NCBI RefSeq assembly: GCF_021869535.1
Contig: NW_026262712.1
Span: 67,302,100-67,366,099, forward strand
Length of the DNA: 64,000 nt
Direction of reading: 5' to 3'
Origin: Mytilus californianus
Lineage: Eukaryota; Mollusca; Bivalvia; Mytilida; Mytilidae
The notes under the pieces are model-generated. The model was not told the origin of the DNA, ran no database searches, and saw nothing but the letters and a program-made list of their open reading frames with translations. Numbering within the stretch: position 1 is the first letter of the stretch; each line of letters starts with the position of its first letter. Positions 44,901 to 58,500 of the stretch are shown piece after piece. Both the position numbers and the translations under genes were made by a program.

Positions 44901-46549
44901 AACAATTTTTGAAGCAAGTGCGTGTCTGCGTTTCTATAGAATTCTGATTTTCTTCACTCAGAAAAATACAAAAAAAAAAGCAAATGTTTAAGTAGACTTG
45001 AGGTGAATTTCTGACACAATGGCTTTAATATGCATGGAATATTTGCCACTGGACGTTAAGTAGAAAACAATCAAATCAATCCACTATACTTGATACAAAG
45101 AAAAACTGGCAGTGCTTGTTTTTGTCAGCCTTCGGTGCACTCGGAAAATTATGTGCTGCATGAATAAAAAGAGATGTGAGGTAAACGTCAATGAGACAGC
45201 AACCCAACTACAGAAATAACCAAAAGACATTTAGAGGGAGACGTGTAATCTTCAACAATAGACAGGTGTCCTAACAATATGTCACATAAGTGCTATCAGA
45301 TTCATATTTTTTTCAGCCAACAGTATACACGTAATATTAAGTGCGAAACAGAAGGAGAATCAGACGTGGTTTATACGTCAATTGAACAGCAGCCAAACGA
45401 CAGAAAAAAAAAAAAATCTTGATGCAGACATTAAGTCTACGACAAATAGACAGGTGATTACACATTGTTGATATGTCTCGCTCTAAACTATCTCGATTCC
45501 ATAAAAGATATACATAAATTCAACAGAAACTATCAAAGATATGCTATTCACACTCAATTCTCTAAATAAAGGGGGAGGGGGCATTACCATTACGATATGA
45601 TATACGACCGTTAACAACAACGTACCTTGACGTGGGACACACACACATTTAAGAAAATGTAAATGGGCTATTATACTTAAGATTCATTTTATATATCTAA
45701 CACCCCCCCTTTTATCGTACAACATTCCTAGGAAAGAAAAGAGGACAAGATACAGCTAAGATTTAATTCTGTCGCCTCCACGTACGTACGGGTTTCACTC
45801 CGTCCCGTCGAGGACTATGTTCCCAACAGACCTAGCCAGTAGTTACTAGACTGCGGGTTGATAACAACACATGCAGTGCAAACTTATATGTACAAATTAT
45901 TCAATGAAAAAGGTGCAATATATCAATGTTTTGCAAAATTTGTGTTTGTTATCACGAAAAAGCCATGATAAAGACTCATTTTCTGATTGAGTCGATGTTT
46001 AAAATTTTTTGGGACAATTAAATTTTAACCTGTGCAGATCACAACTTCGAAATAGACGAAAAATGACAAAAACCTACAAACGTATATAATACGTATATAA
46101 CTATCCAGATTTTTGCCAATACCTTCTCTGAGGAAATTTTCCAGATTGTGTACTATATAAGGATTTCAAACCCTATACATCGTATGCTTACCTCTGAAAG
46201 ACGGACCTTGTTTTGTTACGTATTATGTCTGGAAAACGATTTTTTTGGGTGCTTTTTGTTTTACTTTTGCTTTTTGCATTGTTTTGGTATTATTTTTTTT
46301 AAGAAAAGGGGGATGCCTTGAAACAGATTTTTCAAATGATCAACATCAGCTATAAAATACGAAATACTTTCAATGTTTAGTAAATAGGCAACAACTTTTT
46401 GACACATGAAACATTCATAAGAGTAAAAGGAGATGCAAGGCATACATCAATAAAACAGCTAGCCAACAACACAAAACTGAACGGTATGAAATTTGCTGTT
46501 TTTTTATTTGATAAGATTCTCAGTTAAAATATACACCACTCTTCACGTG
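41936..46549 (+). repeat. Satellite units 13-14, transitional
   Basis: The left part of unit 13 is like units 11-12, and the right part is like later units ('cctctgaaag'). Units 13 and 14 share private 'aattttccagatt' and 'gggtgctttttg'. Unit 14 still has 'gagctctatt', while unit 15 onward has 'gagatctatt'. Confidence 0.85.
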
Positions 46550-49500
46550 CAAGGGATGGAGTTTCAAAAAGAGTCTGACTATTGTTGATATGAAAAAAGA
46601 AATAATCAAGAAAGAAGGAGATTTTTTTATCTGTTTGGTCATTTTCCTCATCGTTTAGTTTTTGCTTATTTGTATTTGTCTCCAGAAAATGAGTAAGACT
46701 TACGTAGAGCTTCGCTACTTTCCCAAAATTGTGTGTGTCTTAATTCCTTTGTTTTTCGCTTAACACCAAGAAGGTATATAATTCGGACCCGGTCACAGAG
46801 AACATACAAAAAAGTAGTACATATGTTAAACAAAATAGTTCCTACGCGTAGCTGTAACTTTGTCCAAAAGTAAAAGAAAATTGGTAATTAATTGATATCA
46901 AATGAAAGGCTCTACGTCTTAGGATCACGATAGAACCCTTGATGGAAGTTTCCCATAAATAATAAAATAGATATATGAAATTATGATGGGGTACATGTTT
47001 GCCCTGTTGCCCAGATCGGAAGTACCTGTTTTTATACTATCCAACTTTCGGGAACCAGTGAGATCTATTATGTAATATGTTGATTTTTTAAGCACAGTCA
47101 AGTCGGGATCAGATAAATTTGCTATGAAATAACTGCCGCTTTATTCTAACTTAAGACGAAATAGCTATAAATGCTTAAAATTGCATAGTGGTTTTATTCC
47201 TGAAAACAATTTTTGAAGCAAGTGCGTGTCTGCGTATCTATAGAATTCTGATTTTCTTCACTCAGAAAAATACAAAAAAAAAAAGCAAATGTTTAAGTAG
47301 ACTTGAGGTGAATTTCTGACACAATGGCTTTAATATGCATGGAATATATATTTGCCACTGGACGTTAAGTAGAAAACAATCAAATCAATCCATTATACTT
47401 GATACAAAGAAAAACTGGCAGTGCTTGTTTTTGTCAGCCTTCGGTGCACTCGGAAAATTAAGTGCTGCATGAATAAAAAGAGATGTGAGGTAAACGTCAA
47501 TGAGACAGAAACCCAACTACAGAAATAACCAAAAGACATTTAGAGGGAGACGTGTAATCTTCAACAATAGACAGGTGTCCTAACAATATGTCACATAAGT
47601 GCTATCAGATTCATATTTTTTCAGCCAACAGTATACACGTAATATTAAGTGCGAAACAGAAGGAGAATCAGACGTGGTTTATACGTCAATTGAACAGCAG
47701 CCAAACGACAGAAATAAAAAAAAAAAATTTTGATGCAGACATTAAGTCTACGACAAATAGACAGGTGATTACACATTGTTGATATGTCTCGCTCTAAACT
47801 ATCTCGATTCCATAAAAGATATACATAAATTCAACAGAAACTATCAAAGATATGCTATTCACACTCAATTCTCTCAATAAAGGGGGAGGGGGCATTAACA
47901 TTACGATATGATATACGACCGTTAACAACAACGTACCTTGACGTGGGACACACACACATTTAAGAAAATGTAAATGGGCTATTATACTTAAGATTCATTT
48001 TATATATCTAACACCCCCCTTTTATCGTACAACATTCCTAGGAAAGAAAAGAGGACAAGATACAGCTAAGATTTAAATCTGTCGCCTCCACGTACGTACG
48101 GGTTTCACTCCGTCCCGTCGAGGGCTATGTTCCCAACAGACCTAGCCAGTAGTTACTAGACTGCGGGTTGATAACAACACATGCAGTGCAAACTTATATG
48201 TACAAATTATTCAATGAAAAAGGTGCGATATATCAATGTTTTGCAAAATTTGTGTTTGTTATCACGAAAAAGCCATGATAAAGACTCATTTTCTGATTGA
48301 GTCGATGTTTAAAATTTTTTGGGACAATTAAATTTTAACCTGTGCAGATCACAACTTCGAAATAGACGAAAAATGACAAAAACCTACAAACGTATATAAT
48401 ACGTATATAACTATCCAGATTTTTGCCAATACCTTCTCTGAGGAAATTTTGCAGATTGTGTACTATATAAGGATTTCAAACCCTATACATCGTATGCTTA
48501 CCTCTGAAAGACGGAGCTTGTTTTGTTACGTATTATGTCTGGAAAACGATTTTTTTGTGTGTTTTTTGTTTTACTTTTGCTTTTTGCATTGTTTTGGTAT
48601 TATTTTTTTTTAGAAAAGGGGGATGCCTTGAAACAGATTTTTTAAATGATAAACATCAGCTATAAAATACGAAATACTTTCAATGTTTAGTAAATAGGCA
48701 ACAACTTTTTGACACATGAAACATTCATAAGAGTAAAAGGAGATGCAAGGCATACATCAATAAAACAGCTAGCCAACAACACAAAACTGAACGGTATGAA
48801 ATTTGCTGTTTTTTTATTTGATAAGATTCTCAGTTAAAATATACACCACTCTTCACGTGCAAGGGATGGAGTTTCAAAAAGAGTCTGACTATTGTTGATA
48901 TGAAAAAAGAAATAATCAAGAAAGAAGGAGATTTTTTTATCTGTTTGGTCATTTTCCTCATCGTTTAGTTTTTGCTTATTTGTATATGTCTCCAGAAAAT
49001 GAGTAAGACTTACGTAGAGCTTCGCTACTTTCCCAAAATTGTGTGTGCCTTAATTCCTTTGTTTTTCGCTTAACACCAAGAAGGTATATAATTCGGACCC
49101 GGTCACAGAGAACATACAAAAAAGTAGTACATATGTTAAACAAAATAGTTCCTACGCGTAGCTGTAACTTTGTCCAAAAGTAAAAGAAAATTGGTAATTA
49201 ATTGATATCAAATGAAAGGCTCTACGTCTTAGGATCACGATAGAACCCTTGATGGAAGTTTCCCATAAATAATAAAATAGATATATGAAATTATGATGGG
49301 GTACATGTTTGCCCTGTTGCCCAGATCGGAAGTACCTGTTTTTATACTATCCAACTTTCGGGAACCAGTGAGATCTATTATGTAATATGTTGATTTTTTA
49401 AGCACAGTCAAGTCGGGATCAGATAAATTTGCTATGAAATAACTGCCGCTTTATTCTAACTTAAGACGAAATAGCTATAAATGCTTAAAATTGCATAGTG

Positions 49501-52500
49501 GTTTTATTCCTGAAAACAATTTTTGAAGCAAGTGCGTGTCTGCGTATCTATAGAATTCTGATTTTCTTCACTCAGAAAAATACAAAAAAAAAAAGCAAAT
49601 GTTTAAGTAGACTTGAGGTGAATTTCTGACACAATGGCTTTAATATGCATGGAATATATATTTGCCACTGGACGTTAAGTAGAAAACAATCAAATCAATC
49701 CATTATACTTGATACAAAGAAAAACTGGCAGTGCTTGTTTTTGTCAGCCTTCGGTGCACTCGGAAAATTAAGTGCTGCATGAATAAAAAGAGATGTGAGG
49801 TAAACGTCAATGAGACAGAAACCCAACTACAGAAATAACCAAAAGACATTTAGAGGGAGACGTGTAATCTTCAACAATAGACAGGTGTCCTAACAATATG
49901 TCACATAAGTGCTATCAGATTCATATTTTTTCAGCCAACAGTATACACGTAATATTAAGTGCGAAACAGAAGGAGAATCAGACGTGGTTTATACGTCAAT
50001 TGAACAGCAGCCAAACGACAGAAATAAAAAAAAAAAATTTTGATGCAGACATTAAGTCTACGACAAATAGACAGGTGATTACACATTGTTGATATGTCTC
50101 GCTCTAAACTATCTCGATTCCATAAAAGATATACATAAATTCAACAGAAACTATCAAAGATATGCTATTCACACTCAATTCTCTCAATAAAGGGGGAGGG
50201 GGCATTAACATTACGATATGATATACGACCGTTAACAACAACGTACCTTGACGTGGGACACACACACATTTAAGAAAATGTAAATGGGCTATTATACTTA
50301 AGATTCATTTTATATATCTAACACCCCCCTTTTATCGTACAACATTCCTAGGAAAGAAAAGAGGACAAGATACAGCTAAGATTTAAATCTGTCGCCTCCA
50401 CGTACGTACGGGTTTCACTCCGTCCCGTCGAGGGCTATGTTCCCAACAGACCTAGCCAGTATAGTTACTAGACTGCGGGTTGATAACAACACATGCAGTG
50501 CAAACTTATATGTACAAATTATTCAATGAAAAAGGTGCAATATATCAATGTTTTGCAAAATTTGTGTTTGTTATCACGAAAAAGCCATGATAAAGACTCA
50601 TTTTCTGATTGAGTCGATGTTTAAAATTTTTTGGGACAATTAAATTTTAACCTGTGCAGATCACAACTTCGAAATAGACGAAAAATGACAAAAACCTACA
50701 AACGTATATAATACGTATATAACTACCAGATTTTTGCCAATACCTTCTCTGAGGAAATTTTGCAGATTGTGTACTATATAAGGATTTCAAACCCTATACA
50801 TCGTATGCTTACCTCTGAAAGACGGAGCTTGTTTTGTTACGTATTATGTCTGGAAAACGATTTTTTTGTGTGTTTTTTGTTTTACTTTTGCTTTTTGCAT
50901 TGTTTTGGTATTATTTTTTTTTAGAAAAGGGGGATGCCTTGAAACAGATTTTTTAAATGATAAACATCAGCTATAAAATACGAAATACTTTCAATGTTTA
51001 GTAAATAGGCAACAACTTTTTGACACATGAAACATTCATAAGAGTAAAAGGAGATGCAAGGCATACATCAATAAAACAGCTAGCCAACAACACAAAACTG
51101 AACGGTATGAAATTTGCTGTTTTTTTATTTGATAAGATTCTCAGTTAAAATATACACCACTCTTCACGTGCAAGGGATGGAGTTTCAAAAAGAGTCTGAC
51201 TATTGTTGATATGAAAAAAGAAATAATCAAGAAAGAAGGAGATTTTTTTATCTGTTTGGTCATTTTCCTCATCGTTTAGTTTTTGCTTATTTGTATATGT
51301 CTCCAGAAAATGAGTAAGACTTACGTAGAGCTTCGCTACTTTCCCAAAATTGTGTGTGCCTTAATTCCTTTGTTTTTCGCTTAACACCAAGAAGGTATAT
51401 AATTCGGACCCGGTCACAGAGAACATACAAAAAAGTAGTACATATGTTAAACAAAATAGTTCCTACGCGTAGCTGTAACTTTGTCCAAAAGTAAAAGAAA
51501 ATTGGTAATTAATTGATATCAAATGAAAGGCTCTACGTCTTAGGATCACGATAGAACCCTTGATGGAAGTTTCCCATAAATAATAAAATAGATATATGAA
51601 ATTATGATGGGGTACATGTTTGCCCTGTTGCCCAGATCGGAAGTACCTGTTTTTATACTATCCAACTTTCGGGAACCAGTGAGATCTATTATGTAATATG
51701 TTGATTTTTTAAGCACAGTCAAGTCGGGATCAGATAAATTTGCTATGAAATAACTGCCGCTTTATTCTAACTTAAGACGAAATAGCTATAAATGCTTAAA
51801 ATTGCATAGTGGTTTTATTCCTGAAAACAATTTTTGAAGCAAGTGCGTGTCTGCGTATCTATAGAATTCTGATTTTCTTCACTCAGAAAAATACAAAAAA
51901 AAAAAGCAAATGTTTAAGTAGACTTGAGGTGAATTTCTGACACAATGGCTTTAATATGCATGGAATATATATTTGCCACTGGACGTTAAGTAGAAAACAA
52001 TCAAATCAATCCATTATACTTGATACAAAGAAAAACTGGCAGTGCTTGTTTTTGTCAGCCTTCGGTGCACTCGGAAAATTAAGTGCTGCATGAATAAAAA
52101 GAGATGTGAGGTAAACGTCAATGAGACAGAAACCCAACTACAGAAATAACCAAAAGACATTTAGAGGGAGACGTGTAATCTTCAACAATAGACAGGTGTC
52201 CTAACAATATGTCACATAAGTGCTATCAGATTCATATTTTTTCAGCCAACAGTATACACGTAATATTAAGTGCGAAACAGAAGGAGAATCAGACGTGGTT
52301 TATACGTCAATTGAACAGCAGCCAAACGACAGAAATAAAAAAAAAAATTTTGATGCAGACATTAAGTCTACGACAAATAGACAGGTGATTACACATTGTT
52401 GATATGTCTCGCTCTAAACTATCTCGATTCCATAAAAGATATACATAAATTCAACAGAAACTATCAAAGATATGCTATTCACACTCAATTCTCTCAATAA

Positions 52501-55500
52501 AGGGGGAGGGGGCATTAACATTACGATATGATATACGACCGTTAACAACAACGTACCTTGACGTGGGACACACACACATTTAAGAAAATGTAAATGGGCT
52601 ATTATACTTAAGATTCATTTTATATATCTAACACCCCCCTTTTATCGTACAACATTCCTAGGAAAGAAAAGAGGACAAGATACAGCTAAGATTTAAATCT
52701 GTCGCCTCCACGTACGTACGGGTTTCACTCCGTCCCGTCGAGGGCTATGTTCCCAACAGACCTAGCCAGTATAGTTACTAGACTGCGGGTTGATAACAAC
52801 ACATGCAGTGCAAACTTATATGTACAAATTATTCAATGAAAAAGGTGCAATATATCAATGTTTTGCAAAATTTGTGTTTGTTATCACGAAAAAGCCATGA
52901 TAAAGACTCATTTTCTGATTGAGTCGATGTTTAAAATTTTTTGGGACAATTAAATTTTAACCTGTGCAGATCACAACTTCGAAATAGACGAAAAATGACA
53001 AAAACCTACAAACGTATATAATACGTATATAACTACCAGATTTTTGCCAATACCTTCTCTGAGGAAATTTTGCAGATTGTGTACTATATAAGGATTTCAA
53101 ACCCTATACATCGTATGCTTACCTCTGAAAGACGGAGCTTGTTTTGTTACGTATTATGTCTGGAAAACGATTTTTTTGTGTGTTTTTTGTTTTACTTTTG
53201 CTTTTTGCATTGTTTTGGTATTATTTTTTTTTAGAAAAGGGGGATGCCTTGAAACAGATTTTTTAAATGATAAACATCAGCTATAAAATACGAAATACTT
53301 TCAATGTTTAGTAAATAGGCAACAACTTTTTGACACATGAAACATTCATAAGAGTAAAAGGAGATGCAAGGCATACATCAATAAAACAGCTAGCCAACAA
53401 CACAAAACTGAACGGTATGAAATTTGCTGTTTTTTTATTTGATAAGATTCTCAGTTAAAATATACACCACTCTTCACGTGCAAGGGATGGAGTTTCAAAA
53501 AGAGTCTGACTATTGTTGATATGAAAAAAGAAATAATCAAGAAAGAAGGAGATTTTTTTATCTGTTTGGTCATTTTCCTCATCGTTTAGTTTTTGCTTAT
53601 TTGTATATGTCTCCAGAAAATGAGTAAGACTTACGTAGAGCTTCGCTACTTTCCCAAAATTGTGTGTGCCTTAATTCCTTTGTTTTTCGCTTAACACCAA
53701 GAAGGTATATAATTCGGACCCGGTCACAGAGAACATACAAAAAAGTAGTACATATGTTAAACAAAATAGTTCCTACGCGTAGCTGTAACTTTGTCCAAAA
53801 GTAAAAGAAAATTGGTAATTAATTGATATCAAATGAAAGGCTCTACGTCTTAGGATCACGATAGAACCCTTGATGGAAGTTTCCCATAAATAATAAAATA
53901 GATATATGAAATTATGATGGGGTACATGTTTGCCCTGTTGCCCAGATCGGAAGTACCTGTTTTTATACTATCCAACTTTCGGGAACCAGTGAGATCTATT
54001 ATGTAATATGTTGATTTTTTAAGCACAGTCAAGTCGGGATCAGATAAATTTGCTATGAAATAACTGCCGCTTTATTCTAACTTAAGACGAAATAGCTATA
54101 AATGCTTAAAATTGCATAGTGGTTTTATTCCTGAAAACAATTTTTGAAGCAAGTGCGTGTCTGCGTATCTATAGAATTCTGATTTTCTTCACTCAGAAAA
54201 ATACAAAAAAAAAAGCAAATGTTTAAGTAGACTTGAGGTGAATTTCTGACACAATGGCTTTAATATGCATGGAATATATATTTGCCACTGGACGTTAAGT
54301 AGAAAACAATCAAATCAATCCATTATACTTGATACAAAGAAAAACTGGCAGTGCTTGTTTTTGTCAGCCTTCGGTGCACTCGGAAAATTAAGTGCTGCAT
54401 GAATAAAAAGAGATGTGAGGTAAACGTCAATGAGACAGAAACCCAACTACAGAAATAACCAAAAGACATTTAGAGGGAGACGTGTAATCTTCAACAATAG
54501 ACAAGTGTCCTAACAATATGTCACATAAGTGCTATCAGATTCATATTTTTTCAGCCAACAGTATACACGTAATATTAAGTGCGAAACAGAAGGAGAATCA
54601 GACGTGGTTTATACGTCATTTGAACAGCAGCCAAACGACAGAAATAAAAAAAAAAAATTTTGATGCAGACATTAAGTCTACGACAAATAGACAGGTGATT
54701 ACACATTGTTGATATGTCTCGCTCTAAACTATCTCGATTCCATAAAAGATATACATAAATTCAACAGAAACTATCAAAGATATGCTATTCACACTCAATT
54801 CTCTCAATAAAGGGGGAGGGGGCATTAACATTACGATATGATATACGACCGTTAACAACAACGTACCTTGACGTGGGACACACACACATTTAAGAAAATG
54901 TAAATGGGCTATTATACTTAAGATTCATTTTATATATCTAACACCCCCCTTTTATCGTACAACATTCCTAGGAAAGAAAAGAGGACAAGATACAGCTAAG
55001 ATTTAAATCTGTCGCCTCCACGTACGTACGGGTTTCACTCCGTCCCGTCGAGGGCTATGTTCCCAACAGACCTAGCCAGTATAGTTACTAGACTGCGGGT
55101 TGATAACAACACATGCAGTGCAAACTTATATGTACAAATTATTCAATGAAAAAGGTGCAATATATCAATGTTTTGCAAAATTTGTGTTTGTTATCACGAA
55201 AAAGCCATGATAAAGACTCATTTTCTGATTGAGTCGATGTTTAAAATTTTTTGGGACAATTAAATTTTAACCTGTGCAGATCACAACTTCGAAATAGACG
55301 AAAAATGACAAAAACCTACAAACGTATATAATACGTATATAACTATCCAGATTTTTGCCAATACCTTCTCTGAGGAAATTTTGCAGATTGTGTACTATAT
55401 AAGGATTTCAAACCCTATACATCGTATGCTTACCTCTGAAAGACGGAGCTTGTTTTGTTACGTATTATGTCTGGAAAACGATTTTTTTGTGTGTTTTTTG

Positions 55501-58500
55501 TTTTACTTTTGCTTTTTGCATTGTTTTGGTATTATTTTTTTTTAGAAAAGGGGGATGCCTTGAAACAGATTTTTTAAATGATAAACATCAGCTATAAAAT
55601 ACGAAATACTTTCAATGTTTAGTAAATAGGCAACAACTTTTTGACACATGAAACATTCATAAGAGTAAAAGGAGATGCAAGGCATACATCAATAAAACAG
55701 CTAGCCAACAACACAAAACTGAACGGTATGAAATTTGCTGTTTTTTTATTTGATAAGATTCTCAGTTAAAATATACACCACTCTTCACGTGCAAGGGATG
55801 GAGTTTCAAAAAGAGTCTGACTATTGTTGATATGAAAAAAGAAATAATCAAGAAAGAAGGAGATTTTTTTATCTGTTTGGTCATTTTCCTCATCGTTTAG
55901 TTTTTGCTTATTTGTATATGTCTCCAGAAAATGAGTAAGACTTACGTAGAGCTTCGCTACTTTCCCAAAATTGTGTGTGCCTTAATTCCTTTGTTTTTCG
56001 CTTAACACCAAGAAGGTATATAATTCGGACCCGGTCACAGAGAACATACAAAAAAGTAGTACATATGTTAAACAAAATAGTTCCTACGCGTAGCTGTAAC
56101 TTTGTCCAAAAGTAAAAGAAAATTGGTAATTAATTGATATCAAATGAAAGGCTCTACGTCTTAGGATCACGATAGAACCCTTGATGGAAGTTTCCCATAA
56201 ATAATAAAATAGATATATGAAATTATGATGGGGTACATGTTTGCCCTGTTGCCCAGATCGGAAGTACCTGTTTTTATACTATCCAACTTTCGGGAACCAG
56301 TGAGATCTATTATGTAATATGTTGATTTTTTAAGCACAGTCAAGTCGGGATCAGATAAATTTGCTATGAAATAACTGCCGCTTTATTCTAACTTAAGACG
56401 AAATAGCTATAAATGCTTAAAATTGCATAGTGGTTTTATTCCTGAAAACAATTTTTGAAGCAAGTGCGTGTCTGCGTATCTATAGAATTCTGATTTTCTT
56501 CACTCAGAAAAATACAAAAAAAAAAGCAAATGTTTAAGTAGACTTGAGGTGAATTTCTGACACAATGGCTTTAATATGCATGGAATATATATTTGCCACT
56601 GGACGTTAAGTAGAAAACAATCAAATCAATCCATTATACTTGATACAAAGAAAAACTGGCAGTGCTTGTTTTTGTCAGCCTTCGGTGCACTCGGAAAATT
56701 AAGTGCTGCATGAATAAAAAGAGATGTGAGGTAAACGTCAATGAGACAGAAACCCAACTACAGAAATAACCAAAAGACATTTAGAGGGAGACGTGTAATC
56801 TTCAACAATAGACAAGTGTCCTAACAATATGTCACATAAGTGCTATCAGATTCATATTTTTTCAGCCAACAGTATACACGTAATATTAAGTGCGAAACAG
56901 AAGGAGAATCAGACGTGGTTTATACGTCATTTGAACAGCAGCCAAACGACAGAAATAAAAAAAAAAAATTTTGATGCAGACATTAAGTCTACGACAAATA
57001 GACAGGTGATTACACATTGTTGATATGTCTCGCTCTAAACTATCTCGATTCCATAAAAGATATACATAAATTCAACAGAAACTATCAAAGATATGCTATT
57101 CACACTCAATTCTCTCAATAAAGGGGGAGGGGGCATTAACATTACGATATGATATACGACCGTTAACAACAACGTACCTTGACGTGGGACACACACACAT
57201 TTAAGAAAATGTAAATGGGCTATTATACTTAAGATTCATTTTATATATCTAACACCCCCCTTTTATCGTACAACATTCCTAGGAAAGAAAAGAGGACAAG
57301 ATACAGCTAAGATTTAAATCTGTCGCCTCCACGTACGTACGGGTTTCACTCCGTCCCGTCGAGGGCTATGTTCCCAACAGACCTAGCCAGTATAGTTACT
57401 AGACTGCGGGTTGATAACAACACATGCAGTGCAAACTTATATGTACAAATTATTCAATGAAAAAGGTGCAATATATCAATGTTTTGCAAAATTTGTGTTT
57501 GTTATCACGAAAAAGCCATGATAAAGACTCATTTTCTGATTGAGTCGATGTTTAAAATTTTTTGGGACAATTAAATTTTAACCTGTGCAGATCACAACTT
57601 CGAAATAGACGAAAAATGACAAAAACCTACAAACGTATATAATACGTATATAACTATCCAGATTTTTGCCAATACCTTCTCTGAGGAAATTTTGCAGATT
57701 GTGTACTATATAAGGATTTCAAACCCTATACATCGTATGCTTACCTCTGAAAGACGGAGCTTGTTTTGTTACGTATTATGTCTGGAAAACGATTTTTTTG
57801 TGTGTTTTTTGTTTTACTTTTGCTTTTTGCATTGTTTTGGTATTATTTTTTTTTAGAAAAGGGGGATGCCTTGAAACAGATTTTTTAAATGATAAACATC
57901 AGCTATAAAATACGAAATACTTTCAATGTTTAGTAAATAGGCAACAACTTTTTGACACATGAAACATTCATAAGAGTAAAAGGAGATGCAAGGCATACAT
58001 CAATAAAACAGCTAGCCAACAACACAAAACTGAACGGTATGAAATTTGCTGTTTTTTTATTTGATAAGATTCTCAGTTAAAATATACACCACTCTTCACG
58101 TGCAAGGGATGGAGTTTCAAAAAGAGTCTGACTATTGTTGATATGAAAAAAGAAATAATCAAGAAAGAAGGAGATTTTTTTATCTGTTTGGTCATTTTCC
58201 TCATCGTTTAGTTTTTGCTTATTTGTATATGTCTCCAGAAAATGAGTAAGACTTACGTAGAGCTTCGCTACTTTCCCAAAATTGTGTGTGCCTTAATTCC
58301 TTTGTTTTTCGCTTAACACCAAGAAGGTATATAATTCGGACCCGGTCACAGAGAACATACAAAAAAGTAGTACATATGTTAAACAAAATAGTTCCTACGC
58401 GTAGCTGTAACTTTGTCCAAAAGTAAAAGAAAATTGGTAATTAATTGATATCAAATGAAAGGCTCTACGTCTTAGGATCACGATAGAACCCTTGATGGAA